Shown here piece after piece: positions 33,972 to 45,855 of a stretch of 64,000 nt of DNA. Numbering within the stretch: the stretch's first letter is position 1; each line of letters starts with the position of its first letter. The translations under genes and the position numbers were made by a program. The notes below the pieces were generated by a model, which ran no database searches, was not told the DNA's origin, and saw only the letters and a program-made list of their open reading frames with translations. The DNA is from Hofstenia miamia (Eukaryota > Xenacoelomorpha > Acoela): NCBI GenBank assembly GCA_004352715.1, contig SCFE01000019.1, positions 1,861,128 to 1,925,127 on the forward strand, given 5' to 3'.

Positions 33972-35912
33972 GTAATCACGAATGTTGCGTAAATTATAAT
34001 CTAAAAACCGTATGTTTGGCACAAAATGACTCAGTGGGTGATTTTCTTTGTTTTGGATTTTTTGCCAAAGTTTAGTACAGCATGAAATTCGTCGATTACT
34101 TAGAGATTGACACTTGCTGATAAGACGTGCTACTTCATATTTAAAATTCGGAAAAATTATCCGCAGAGCACGCATTTGAAGGCGTTCCAAATCCTTTGAT
34201 TGTTATTTAGTTATTGCGTAGTTCCAAACGGGTGAACAGTACTCTAGAATAGGAAGTATTAATGATGTGTAGATTTGGATTAGATGTGATGATGGAATAC
34301 CAAACCATTAAGAATTCGGAGGAAATGTAATCTTTGGCGGCTTTTTAACCATGTGCATAATATTCTCTTCCCATTTGAGATTGTCTTGAACTACTAATCC
34401 AAGGAGTTTAGCTGATTGAACTCGCTGAATACTATCATATGTTATTTGAACTTCAGATGGTAAGTTAAAGTTATGCAAGGGACAAATAGTAATTTCTTTT
34501 GATTTTATTAGATTAAGTTGCATAGCGATTTGCTCGCCCAGTTTTCTACTCTGTGAACTATACAATCAGATTCTGAAGGAGTATCATGCGAGCAAACTTC
34601 CCAGACTGTCAGATCGTCTACAAATTTGACTTTGTTGTGGCAAATTCTCATTAAAGAGTTAACAAAAAGTATAAAAAACCAAGGTCCAAGTTTGGTTCCT
34701 TGAGGTACCCCTGCTTACAACGTATTCCACAATGAAAGTGTTCCGCAAGGTAAACGAACTCTTTGCTCCCGACCAGATAAGAAGCTTATGATCCAGTTGC
34801 ATGTATAGTTGCTAACGTTAATTTCTCTCAGTCTGATAATTAATATTGGATGACTAACTAAATCAAAAGTCTTTCTGAAGTCAATTAAAAATATTCGTAT
34901 GTATTGCCCAGCACTTTCCAATTTATTTATCCAATTATGTGTCATTTCAAGGAGTGCGTATAGGGTGGAACGACCCGGGATAACTCCATGTTGTTTGGGA
35001 TCTAGACTGCTAAATATTTTTTCAATAAGTTCTTTTTCCAATAAAACCTCTTCTGCTATTTTCGCAACAGGGTGTATTATTGAAATTGGTCGAAGATCTT
35101 TTCTTACGTTTTTAACCGGCTTATTTTTCTCTAAACAGGTCACAACAGGTCACATTAGCGCATGTAAAGGGGGAAGCATCATACGTTGAAAATGAATGAT
35201 TTAATAAGGCAGATATGGGAAATGCCAGTTCATAACAGTATTCTTTGAGAATCCAGGTGGGAATGTTAATGCCATGACCTGTTGACTTATGAATGTTTAA
35301 TGCTTTCAATTTCAGAAAAGTTTGATATTCCCTGATAAATACAGGGTTTTCGTCTAAAGATGGAATCACGATATGTGATGCAGATATAGGTTCGTACTCG
35401 TTAGTAATTGTAGTAAACTCATTACAATGCGATTTGCAAGTGTAATCTTATCCATAGATAAGAAATTATCACCAAGTGAAAGCTCTTTTCTAGCAGACTC
35501 AACGGATATGCCATCAACTGTCTTTTTTTTGAGTCCACCAATCTTTTGGTTTAGACGATTTAAGATCAGCAACAACACGGTTGCAATAATCTTTGCGAGC
35601 AATTTCTAATTTGCGGTTTATAGCATTTCTGAGCCTACGATATATAGAAAATTTCTTTTTTCGTAGGGCGTATTGCCTCTTGCTTATCAATCGGGCTATT
35701 TCTACAGTTACCCAAGTCTTGTGTCGTGAATATATTTTTCGCATTTTCACTGGAAATGAGTATTCATAGGCGTTGAACATAAACTTTGAAAAATTTTCCC
35801 AATTCTGAGGAAAGGAAACGTTAACATCAGTGCAAAAATTCCAGTCACAGCGGGATACTATGTTCCCAAACAATTGTAGGTTATATTTCTTTTTCACTCT
35901 ATAAGATGTCAT
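33885..35912 (-). pseudogene. CR1/L2-like LINE, endonuclease-RT linker to C-terminus
   Basis: The minus strand runs from a linker region with WVTVEIARLISKRQYALRKK (about 35720) through a pre-RT segment (STGHGINIPTWILKEY, about 35260), DLRPISIIHPVAKIAEE, KQHGVIPGRSTLYALLE, FLIDFRKTFDLVSH and VPQGTKLGPW (frame-shifted near 34715). A canonical FVDDLTVW catalytic box lies near 34640-34610. The thumb (SAKLLGLVVQDNLKWE, 34400) and C-terminal tail ending at 33885 follow. The upstream endonuclease and ORF1 are absent, so the copy is 5'-truncated. Several frame changes and stops inactivate it, although it is the best-preserved LINE of this group here. Same family type as 19.2-20.8 kb, opposite strand. 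Confidence 0.85.
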
Positions 35913-37484
35913 CGTCGGATTTCCACATAGTAATTGTATTGCAATGACAAGAAGCGAACTTCTAATATTTCCTTAATAATAGTAATTAAAAATTTTAAAG
36001 CACAGGACGTAGTAAAATTTGGCCCTGAAATTCAGACCACTTAGTGCATACATAAAACAAACCCAAAGAATTGATAAAAAACAAATCTTTAAAGTTCCAA
36101 AAAGTCTCTTGTTTATACTTTAAAGTTCTTGAAACAATCATTATCCTTAATTAAAGCATTAGATGGGTTTTCCAAACCTGATTTGCTTTAAAGGATGACT
36201 TAAAGAAACCTTGGTTCAATATTGTTCTACAAACACTTAGTTTCTTTAAAGTGGCCTAAAGATACTTTAAAATACTAATGGATTAACATATTTTCAAAAG
36301 TCTATAATTGTCTTCAAAATGCTTAATATGTTTGTATCATCCTCAATGTAGAATGTATGCACTTACTGAAATTACTTCTTCGACTTAGAACCGATATCTT
36401 AAACTGTTATCATTCAATTATACACAATGATCTATAGTATCGAGCAAAAATGATATATTTTCGGAAGCTATATAGTTTCCCAACATGTAAGATGCAAAAT
36501 CCGCATTATAATAACAGGGACGTTGTTATCATTACCTTTAAAGATTTCTTATATGTCGCAGGCTAAAGCCGGGCCGGCCCTGCATAAGTCTAGAACAAGA
36601 ACAAAGTACATTTTTTAAGAGTTTTCAAAATACATTAGCTTCATTGTCGTGATCCAATGTCTCTTTTACCCTTGGCTCATTACAGTAGCACTATTGATTT
36701 CTGCAGATTTCTAATAAGTGGGATTTTTTTCCCATCACTATCCAATACCAAGAACCCACCTTAGGGTTCAATTCTTTAAATTCTCATTGTGCTATAAATC
36801 GAAACTGTCGTAGAGTGTCCTGAATTCTGAGAAAGGCCGTGAAAGGCCCCCCTTTTGCTTCAACTTGGCCCGCAATCGAACCGCAACCTTTGGTCTAATA
36901 ATCTGTATCTTGCCGAAACATGAACAAACACTAGAAATATAGAAAGTGTATGGAACACACTAAAATCAATATAAAATTAAGAGCCTAGAATAATTGCAAA
37001 ACAAACTGATAATATACATTTGAATTATTGAAAATATACTGTTTTGAAAAACTAGCTCTAAATTGTGTCTCTCACTTCATCCCGCAGTTCATTTATGAGT
37101 TGATTCGCTACACATTAAAATGAGTTCTGGCTCAGCAATCGACATAAATTTGATACTGTAAGAACTTTTTTAGCAAAAAAGGGGCCTTTTTAAAAAATTA
37201 AATATTAAGTTATTTGCATAAATGGTTTTTCCACATGAACATAATTGAGATCTGATGTTCATGAAAAATGTATAGAAACATTAAATTCTACAGCAATCAA
37301 CTGAAAACATAATGATGAGAATAGCCTAAAATTTTTGTAAACAAGCGCATGACCAAATTATAATTCAGAATTGCTTAACAAAAATATGAATGTGTCCTGT
37401 TCCAAACACAAACAGCATATGTCAACTGTACATAATAAACTTAAAGCCATACATTTCTTAATAAAATTAGTTAGTTGAGATGAT
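35913..37484. other. Intergenic, no gene seen
   Basis: No coding frame of note. CTTTAAAG-type palindromes recur at about 36088, 36116, 36187 and 36246, which may be chance in such AT-rich sequence. Confidence 0.5.
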
Positions 37485-37706
37485 TTAACACTAGAAAGTC
37501 TGAGCCGTCAAATTTGACCACTTTGCACATCTTAAATGCATTTGTAATGTCTCATGTAATGAGAATTTAAAGAGAGAAACAGTTTATTTTGTTCTTCTCA
37601 TACTTTTCTTTCATTTGCTTTTGTTTTCGTTAGTTTTATTTGAATGCGTCATTTCTGACAACTGCATGAATCTAAGATATAGAATCATTGGACTTTCTAG
37701 TGTTAA
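37485..37706. mobile_element. piggyBac-type MITE with TTAA target duplications
   Basis: Perfect 12-bp inverted repeats CACTAGAAAGTC (37489-37500) and GACTTTCTAGTG (37691-37702) are each flanked by TTAA (37485-37488 and 37703-37706). TTAA duplication and a CnCTAGAAAG-type end are hallmarks of the piggyBac superfamily. The 214-bp element has no coding capacity and needs a transposase supplied elsewhere. A small internal palindrome (GTCAAATTTGAC) lies near its left end. The intact ends suggest fairly recent insertion. Confidence 0.85.
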
Positions 37707-37789
37707 AGAGAGAATTGTAGTATAATTATATTCAAATATATCGATTGAAAATGCAATCAAAATAATTGAAGATATTGTACTCAGGTATC

Positions 37790-38470
37790 TCACTAAAATT
37801 GCATGTTGATCCTACCAAAACTCAATTTTGTATAATAAAATAATAAAATCAAAAACTAATTCACAAAATTTTTCAGAGCATGAGCACAGCCTACTAATAA
37901 ATATTGATATTAGTAGGCAGTGGCAAAAGCTAAATTTTAATGACACCCAAATAGATCAAGTGGATAATTTTAAAAACTTTGGAATTACATTTGATTTATT
38001 ATTAACTTTTCAAAAGCAATTTAATATAATCATTAAAGGAATGGCTATTTCGAATAAAGCACTTAAGTCATTTATACTATGGCAATGCACTTTATGCTCA
38101 TGTGAATGAAGATTTAGTAAAAAAATTAATACGTTGTTGAAATAGTCGATGAAGCTTGCAACAAACAGCTATTGTATTATAATTAATACTGAATACAAAA
38201 CATTGAGTAAAAACTTCTTAATTCCTCGATACCTAATTCAATTAATTGTATTGACAACATTGTATAGTATGGCAAACAATATTACCCCCTACAATAAGAT
38301 ACATTTTCTTAATCTCGATAAAATGGCACACGCTCTCGAAATATGAAATGAATGCTTTATTAAAAAGAGAAATATAAAAAATTTATTCATTAATACCCCT
38401 ATGAAACTTTGGAATGACTTACCTAGAGAACTAAAGCTACTGAATACATTTAAGCCATTTCTATAATTCT
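37790..38470 (+). pseudogene. LINE RT thumb and C-terminal remnant
   Basis: Plus-strand frames 37828-38109, 38149-38346 and the following codons show the end of a LINE reverse transcriptase: VDNFKNFGITFDLLLTFQKQ, then NNITPYNKIHFLNL and PMKLWNDLPRELKLL in the tail. The same pattern occurs in the better preserved LINE at 54.0-54.8 kb. Stops and frame changes separate the parts and the catalytic region is absent. Confidence 0.6.
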
Positions 38471-40804
38471 AGGAAAGAAATTACTGAAGTCAAATGGAGT
38501 GACTCTAAATTTTATAATCTAGATTATTTAACTCAATGAAATTAAAACACCATAGCCCAGAAGCGCAATATTTTGTAATGTCGTTTGTACAGTTATGTCG
38601 CTTTCAGATTTGGCTGTAAACTATTAAATTTCTTTTTAAAAGCAGAAAAAACTTACGTTATTACAGAATATTATCTTATGATTATACCAAACTTTATTTG
38701 AGCGGGCATAACGTATGCCCGGTAATTTAAGCGCCCGATGCCTGCCCGGTCACACCTGCTGTTGTTTTTAATGAATTCATACGCAAGTAAACAAAATTTT
38801 TATTTGAGTCAATTTTGACACATTTGGTACATCTCGTGTTAAGTAGTCTTTGTAATAAGGTAAAATCTTTTATTTGAAAACATCCCTCATTTGCAATACC
38901 TTCAGATAGTCAAGTTGCATATTCCAAAGGTAAGCATCTTATTGACCTGTACATCAAAACAAGTCAGATTTCATCATAATAAATTTTATATTGATTAATA
39001 GGTACTCAAGGAATTTATTAATTTAAAGTTTATCTAATTTGAGAAAGTACCCACAAAATTTAAGATGATGCTACATCTTCTCCTATGCACAAATATTGCA
39101 TGCAGGCCAGGTATAGTGAGAGAGGCTTGCGAAATAATTGAGAAGGAAGAATTACTTGTATAGCAGGAATGCTAGATCTTTTTGGAGATAACATTATAGT
39201 TAATGGTGTAACCTGGCTCATTTTTTCAAATTTAACGTTATCTTTGCATGAGTAATATTTATTAGTTTCGAACAGACTTGACAACGAACCTAGCTTTAAA
39301 CGAGGCGAGCAGAGCCGAGCCTGAGCACTGCATTCGACATACAACGAGCCTTGTTTAAGCATAGCTAATTTATTGTTCGGCTTTCCATTTTCATGCAAAA
39401 TTTCAACATCTTAGTCTTCATAATTTGTACGCTATTAATCTGATCCTACCACATATTCTCATTGTTTCATTCAATATACGATATTTTTGTGTTCCTTGTA
39501 GTCATATTTTAAATGTTCATTAAATGACAGGAAGAAATATGCAAAAATATTCTTGAAAGAGTTCAAACATTTTCAATAATTTATCGGGTAAAACAGGCCT
39601 TATTCAAAAGTTTTGTTTTGCTGCCATAAATATTCAAAATCAAATCGAATCGAGCTTAAGGATGTCGGCTTGTTGACAAGTCTGGCTACGGCTGCTCTAA
39701 CTGGATTAATATCTCAAGTTGGAGCGGATAGTTTTGAGTCAATTGAATTATATATAGTGCTGTGTATGCGTTGTTATTCCAAAGCTATGATTCGTTTTTT
39801 TAAATTTATTAATACATAAATCTGTAGCCTAGGCTTCGAAATTTGATATTTTTACGTAGGTTTAGGCGAGGTCGGGTTTAGAATTTCAACACATTAATAA
39901 TACTGATTGAGATTTTTACCTTTCTCTTATATCTTAAATTTTAAGACTATTTTTCAAAAAGTTCTTGCTATTTTGAAGCTTACCAAAAGTTTTTGTTCCA
40001 AATATTAGATTCTGCTTCTGCATCTAGCATTGATTGCAGAATCCAAGAATAGTTCAATTGTTTGAAAATTGGAAGGCATTTCAGTACCTAGTTGCTACTA
40101 CATTTATAATGAGCTCTAGAGTCTCGCATTCATGTATAAAGCCTATTATTAATTACCACTAATCTATCTTGTGAAAAATCATTTCAATGCAAGCAGAAAA
40201 ATAGAACACTTATATTTGCTAACGGCAATACCTAAGAGGTCGCGGATTATTGATTTTTCTACTCTGAAAAAAGTTCAAGTGCCGTGCCTAATCCTGATAA
40301 GATCATAAAGATTGTTTGTTTCTAGCGCAATGCAATGAAGAACGGAGGTCAGTAAGTTTTCTGGACCAACTACGATTTTCAACAACTTCTAAAATTGTTC
40401 ACGAGCGCAATTGGGAGTTTTGAAAGGAAGATCACCGAATATGTAAAACACCATCAAAATTTACTTTAATCTAACTTTTTATAAACTCTACTCTATTGTG
40501 ATAAATACGTTTTAATGGTTAGAAGTCTGAAATGCAGTTATTTCCCCCAAGAAATCTTTCTCACATTTTTCTCTAAAGTGGGTTACATTTTAAGGTAGAA
40601 CCTTAGCCTGAGAACAAAATTCACTTTAATTCTCATTTTTCAAAAATAAAACTAAGGCTGCTGATGAGTGTTATTGTAATATTTTTAATGTAGTACGGAG
40701 ACTGTCCTGATGGAGATTTTTAATATAGTAATACATTTTAAAGTCGATATCTTATAAGTTTCCAAAAATTTTGAAAGCGTAATACAGAATTTCAGGAAGG
40801 TGAC
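38471..40804. other. Intergenic, no gene seen
   Basis: A GC-rich palindrome lies at 38704-38720. GAGCC/CGAGC-rich patches near 39300 and 39860 resemble one near 43690-43760 and may belong to one degraded repeat family. The frame 39060-39398 has no recognisable domain. Confidence 0.45.
38704..38720. repeat. Perfect 7-bp-arm palindrome GGGCATA-ACG-TATGCCC
   Basis: Short GC-rich hairpin in AT-rich surroundings, followed at about 38748 by a further TGCCCGG. The function is unknown. Confidence 0.5.
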
Positions 40805-41502
40805 ACCTGAGTAGTAGAAGAGGGCAGAAGTTCGTGCCACTTTTTTCTGATTGGTCGAGAGGTGGGCAGAAGTNNNNNNNNNNNNNNNNNNNNNNNNNNN
40901 NNNNNNNNNNNNNNNNNNNNNNNNNNNNNNNNNNNNNNNNNNNNNNNNNNNNNNNNNNNNNNNNNNNNNNNNNNNNNNNNNNNNNNNNNNNNNNNNNNNN
41001 NNNNNNNNNNNNNNNNNNNNNNNNNNNNNNNNNNNNNNNNNNNNNNNNNNNNNNNNNNNNNNNNNNNNNNNNNNNNNNNNNNNNNNNNNNNNNNNNNNNN
41101 NNNNNNNNNNNNNNNNNNNNNNNNNNNNNNNNNNNNNNNNNNNNNNNNNNNNNNNNNNNNNNNNNNNNNNNNNNNNNNNNNNNNNNNNNNNNNNNNNNNN
41201 NNNNNNNNNNNNNNNNNNNNNNNNNNNNNNNNNNNNNNNNNNNNNNNNNNNNNNNNNNNNNNNNNNNNNNNNNNNNNNNNNNNNNAAAAAATGCAAACTA
41301 AATTAGGTCACATAAATAACACAAAAACTAGTAAAAGTACATCCATGACGTCAGTAAAACACCCCCCGCCAATATCCACGGCGTCTCAGGTCAAAGGCCA
41401 CCCCTCTCGACCAATCACAAAAAAGTGTAACAGACTTCTGCCCACCTCTCGACCAATCAGAAAAAAGTGTAACGAACTTCTGCCCTCTTCTACTACTCAC
41501 CT
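40805..41502. mobile_element. Inverted-repeat DNA element with tandem subterminal repeats, ACCT duplication
   Basis: The left arm 40809-40873 and the right arm 41434-41498 are reverse complements with about two mismatches, starting GAGTAGTAGAAGAGGG. ACCT occurs immediately outside both ends (40805-40808, 41499-41502), a candidate 4-bp target duplication. The arm contains a unit of about 41 bp (ATTGGTCGAGAGG core) repeated twice in tandem on the right. A 412-N gap fills the middle. No transposase is visible. A second family member lies at 55.55-55.81 kb. The superfamily is unassigned; 4-bp duplications occur in several groups. Confidence 0.7.
40874..41285. other. Assembly gap (412 N)
   Basis: Gap inside the inverted-repeat element. 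Confidence 0.99.
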
Positions 41503-41963
41503 GGTATTTAAAGATTTACATTTATTTATTAACATTTATTGATGCCATGCAAGAAACAAATTAATACTAATTTCCGTAGTATTTCTCAAGCGTGCATCTG
41601 CTTCCATGTACAATCGTGTACCCGTACTCCCTAGTCCATAAAATCTATTCTTTCTCTTAGTATCTCTACCTTTAAAAGGAAACGCATTGCGAATATAGAA
41701 TATATTAATTATTTCCAACCCTATTGATAGTCTCTGCACTTCGAAATTGAAATCCTAGATGTATAATAGTCATATGTTAAAAATTTTCTAGCGACTTACA
41801 GGAACCCTCTACATGTTCAAAGTAATTTCATTCCCAACCCACATCCATAGCCGTGTGCATGTGAGTACATCAATTTATCTTTTATAATCAATACACCTAT
41901 ATGTTTAATACTAACCACATGTTATTGACATAAAACACGATTAGTTAGATTCTATTGTTGCTA
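41503..41963. other. Intergenic, no gene seen
   Basis: AT-rich sequence between the inverted-repeat element and a (TA)n-rich zone. Short frames only. Confidence 0.5.
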
Positions 41964-41982
41964 TATATATATATATATCTTC

Positions 41983-42015
<33 letters not shown>

Positions 42016-42219
42016 NNNNNNNNNNNNNNNNNNNNNNNNNNNNNNNNNNNNNNNNNNNNNNNNNNNNNNNNNNNNNNNNNNNNNNNNNNNNNNNNNNNNN
42101 NNNNNNNNNNNNNNNNNNNNNNNNNNNNNNNNNNNNNNNNNNNNNNNNNNNNNNNNNNNNNNNNNNNNNNNNNNNNNNNNNNNNNNNNNNNNNNNNNNNN
42201 NNNNNNNNNNNNNNNNNNN

Positions 42220-42249
<30 letters not shown>
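41964..42249. repeat. (TA)n microsatellite zone with gap 42016-42219
   Basis: Long (TA)n tracts on both sides of a 204-N gap. The Tc1-type element at 42250 inserted into a TA of this tract, and (TA)n continues on its far side to 42901. A CTTCAT/ATGAAG pair at about 41980 and 42902 mirrors across the tract. Confidence 0.85.
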
Positions 42250-42252
<3 letters not shown>

Positions 42253-42867
42253 TGCTGTGATTAATTAACTGGCCACCCTCCAAAAATACACATTTGTTTA
42301 GTTAATGCCATTCAGTATCTAAATATACTTAAACAATAACTGACTCCACAAAACATGATCCCATTTTATTCCCTCCGGAAGGAAAATTCATCCTGGCTGA
42401 TGACAACGCACCTGTCCATACTGCTGCAAAGGTTACAGATTGGATCAGGAAACAGAGTTTTGCTCACTTGCCCTGGCCAAGCCAGTCCCCGGACCTAAAT
42501 CCTTTGGAAAATTTATGGTGTATCATCAAAAAAAGATTATCTGACAGAAAGCCGTCATCAAAAACTGACTTGGTTACAAAAATCAATGAGGTCTGGAACT
42601 CAGTAACGGTCGAGGTATGTCAAAAATTGATCCATTCTCTGCCAAAAAGGTGTCAAGCGGTAATTGACAGTAAGGGACTTCCAACAAAATATTGACATGT
42701 TTATAAGTAATTTTACTTTATAATTTGTTTTGTAATTGCGTTTTAATTGTTATATTACTTTATAATTGCAATAAAAGTTATTTGGTCTGGATAAAAAGTA
42801 TTAATTTCATTTTTTAAAATGAAAAATGCATATTTTAGGGGTGGCCAGTTAATTAATCACAGCACTG
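42250..42867 (+). mobile_element. Tc1-type transposon, internally deleted
   Basis: Perfect inverted repeats of about 28 bp (CAGTGCTGTGATTAATTAAC at 42250-42269 and its complement ending at 42867) are flanked by TA on both sides. The element is only 618 bp because the N-terminal half of the transposase is missing. It sits within a (TA)n tract, consistent with Tc1/mariner TA targeting. The intact ends could still be recognised by a transposase supplied in trans. Confidence 0.9.
42384..42695 (+). pseudogene. Tc1-type transposase, C-terminal half
   Basis: The frame ends at TGA after 42695 and encodes the second part of a DDE/DD34E transposase: ADDNAPVHTA with the second catalytic Asp, then PSQSPDLNPLENLWCIIKKR with the catalytic Glu, then a C-terminal helix region ending PKRCQAVIDSKGLPTKY. 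The DNA-binding domain and the first catalytic Asp are deleted. The remaining frame is open and well conserved, so the loss is recent and by internal deletion rather than point decay. Confidence 0.9.
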
Positions 42868-42901
42868 TATATATATGTATATATATATATATATATATAT
42901 A

Positions 42902-44741
42902 ATGAAGATTCTATAGTCCTCAAAGTTTTGCTTAAATGTATTCCGTTGTTTTAAAAATATTACCACTCAGATTTTCAAAGATACTATTATATTGGTTGAA
43001 TTTATATCAAAATTATTGATGTAATAGGGTTTTCACAAATTTATAGAATGAATTCGTACATAAAATTTAGAATAAACTAAACCTAGATTCGATTTTTTCA
43101 CTATAATTTACATAGCATGTATATTTATTGAGATCGTTTTTAGGGGGCCCTTTCACAGGCGAATAGGAGGAATACTAAATTTCTGATGAAAAGATTAAAT
43201 GAAAATTTGAATTCACAATGCTTATCTTGAGCCTAGTGCTAAAAATCAAAGATATTGTGTTAATCATTGCATAAATCAATTGTGAAGATGAGTGTTGCAA
43301 TACTTATGGCCGGGACTGTAACATGTTTATTTTCATGATTGTTTTGATCAAATCGGCAAATGTTAGCAACCATCCTTGTGCACAAGGACCGTTTCCTGCA
43401 AGGCAGAGTTGCAAACGAGGCCGTAATTGTTGACGGGGATTCGGTCGGGACCTTTGGACCACAGTCCAATCTTGAAACTTTGTATTCAGTAAAATCACGT
43501 CCGTGGCCGGCACGGAATATTTAATCCATTACAAGAGTATATTTAAACGATGTTAAAACAAGTATAATTTGGCATCAATTGCACTCTTCAATAACTCAAT
43601 AGGATTTACTGTTTGATGTCAATTGAATAAAATACATGTACTGAATATGTTAAATTCTAAGCACATCGCATAAAAATTTCAGGCTCGACCCAGACTAATT
43701 TTATTCATAATTTTTTCGACTCGCCTATTGCAAAGATTTGCAAGCTTGCGAGCCTAAAAATTTTGAAGGCCTCTTGTTGATCTCTAAGTGCAACAAAAAC
43801 GTATAAAACTTAGATGAAAATATTTATTTGATGTGCCATACTAGACATGAAATTAAATTCCTAGCTTTCAAGAATTTAGAATTATTTATGGCTGCTATAT
43901 ACGTTATGGAATTCCAAGGATGAATATTCTAACAGTTACAGAATGTTTCTTGATCCAATATTGACTTCACTGCAATTTGCTAATTATTGTCAATTTTTAA
44001 ACACTACTATACTACAACATTGTGATGTGCTTATCCTCTTTATGTAAAATATTTTTCACCTAGATGATTCAACAGAGTTATAGTCTTAAATCAGGTGTAG
44101 CTAAAAGTAGATTTATCAAATCAAAATCACATCATTTGGGCTGTGTTTATTATGAAAATATTTTAAAACAAAAACTAAACAATTTTTTGTATTTTTAATA
44201 GATTTTTTGCATTAATCAACTGCAGCTATTGTTTTAAAATTTTATAAATCATCTGCCAATTTAAATAGATAATTGTTTTCTTCGAAATTTTAGAAGGCAT
44301 TTGTGAATACTCTTTGAATCATAAAATTGCGATGATAACTTTAATGCTCTCTAATTTGTTCACACGAATTCTCCATTTTCCAAAATTAGTTCGCTTCATA
44401 ATTTTAGTATTTTGAAATTCAATTTATAATGTTTGTTAGCCTTCGTATTTGCTGACAAGGATCTTATAGACCATCAAAAGAAGAATTACAGCTGGGTCAC
44501 AAAATGTGACAAGGATAGAATGTGAGCCAATGAGACCAGATTAAATTAAAAAATAAATGACCTGGTGACCCGATTTGACTAGTTTTTTTCAAATGTTGCT
44601 TGCAAGGTTTTACTAACAGCATACTTGCATCCCATTGAAGTGGAGCGACACATCATGGTAGTCTTTGCAGACATTCGAATGCTTCACCTCATTTTACACA
44701 CAGAAATTTATGTTAATGAGAGTTCTATCCCAGTTCAAGAA
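42902..44741. other. Intergenic, no gene assigned
   Basis: A relatively GC-rich patch at about 43300-43520 has two overlapping minus-strand frames of 69 codons each with no recognised domain; it may be a degraded mobile element. The rest is AT-rich without features. Confidence 0.45.
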
Positions 44742-45112
44742 GTAATTCAGAATGACCAAATTGTAATTCAGAACGTCTAATTGTAACTCAGAAAGCAAAA
44801 TGAGTAGATTATTTTAGTGCTCTCAACGGTTACATGCGTATCGGTAAGAATATTATATGGATTTATGAAACTAATATCAGCCTTTATTGCAGTCGGCTAG
44901 TTGGGTGGGCACAAATAGGTAATAGGGCAGTGCAACCATTACCTTCAAGCAAGAGCCTTAATAAGCATCTAATTAAGGCCATGACAGTAGATGGAGTCAT
45001 GAAAATGACACTAGGAATATTCACCAAATCTAAATTTCAAATACGCTTCCTGAATTACAATTTTGCTTTCTGAATTAAAATTTGGTTATTCTGAATTACA
45101 ATTTGGCTATTC
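44742..45112. mobile_element. Foldback-like element with tandem repeats in both arms
   Basis: The right arm (about 45050-45112) has three tandem units of about 22 bp resembling CTGAATTACAATTTGGTTATT. The left arm (about 44742-44803) has the same unit about three times in inverted orientation. The spacer contains a 79-codon frame at 44834-45073 without recognisable domain. Tandem-repeat inverted arms are typical of foldback elements; no target duplication was identified. Confidence 0.55.
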
Positions 45113-45817
45113 TAAATTATATTCTAAATAAATTCTTGAAATGGTGTAGTATCTCACGTAATCTGGGATGTAAAATATAACGCAATAGTTGTAATTTTTT
45201 GTGAAACAAAATGCTAGCAAAGCAAAGTCCAAATCCTAAGTTTAACTTCAATTAAAATTTTTACGATTCTGAACATTAGTCAATACAGGATTCTTTTATT
45301 GGACAGCTTTACGCCTGCGCCGAATTAAGGATGACAATGTACGATTTTAGATATATTTATTACTTAGTGAGTCATGAGCGTCTAAGAAATGTTTATAGAC
45401 TCCCAGGTGTTTAGGGTTAAAACTATTTAAGGCATAATTTGATGTTTACAAAAATAATGAACCTCTGTTAAAATCAGCCTTTTTATGTACACATAATTCT
45501 TGCATTTACTAAAAATTTGACCTCATGACATAGCGGAACCGGACGTATTTAGAGAAAAATAAACCCGGCAACAAATCTCTAACTTGGCAACCTAGTGATC
45601 TGATTCCTACTTTAACCGAAACCTGTTCAAATTTATGATTAATTTTGTAATTGTCTCATTATAATGCAGTATCAATATGCTAAGAATGCCTGGATTTGAA
45701 AAATGCAGCTCAAGTTAAAATAATTCTGGCAAATATAAGCATTGTTTTGTTGTAGAAAAAAGATTTAGGCAATTGTTTTCTTATCAGATAGTAAACAAAA
45801 TTTATTGTTCATCTAGC
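45113..45817. other. Intergenic, no gene seen
   Basis: AT-rich sequence upstream of the small secreted-peptide ORF. No repeat recognised. Confidence 0.5.
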
Positions 45818-45824
45818 TATAAAG
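45818..45824 (+). promoter_or_regulatory. Candidate TATA box for the small ORF
   Basis: TATAAAG lies 32-38 bp upstream of the ATG at 45856. Spacing fits a TATA promoter with a very short leader. Such motifs are common in AT-rich DNA. Confidence 0.3.
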
Positions 45825-45855
45825 TTTTACATTCTCATGAGACAGTAATTGCTAA

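Noticed and set aside
39060-39398. 112-codon minus-strand frame
   Set aside because: No recognisable domain. It overlaps GAGCC/CGAGC-rich sequence that looks like a degraded repeat.
41955-42283. Frames encoding alternating Tyr-Ile repeats
   Set aside because: Translation of (TA)n microsatellite and gap.
43260-43520. Two overlapping 69-codon minus-strand frames in a GC-rich patch
   Set aside because: Composition is suggestive of a mobile-element relic, but no transposase motif or terminal repeat could be identified.
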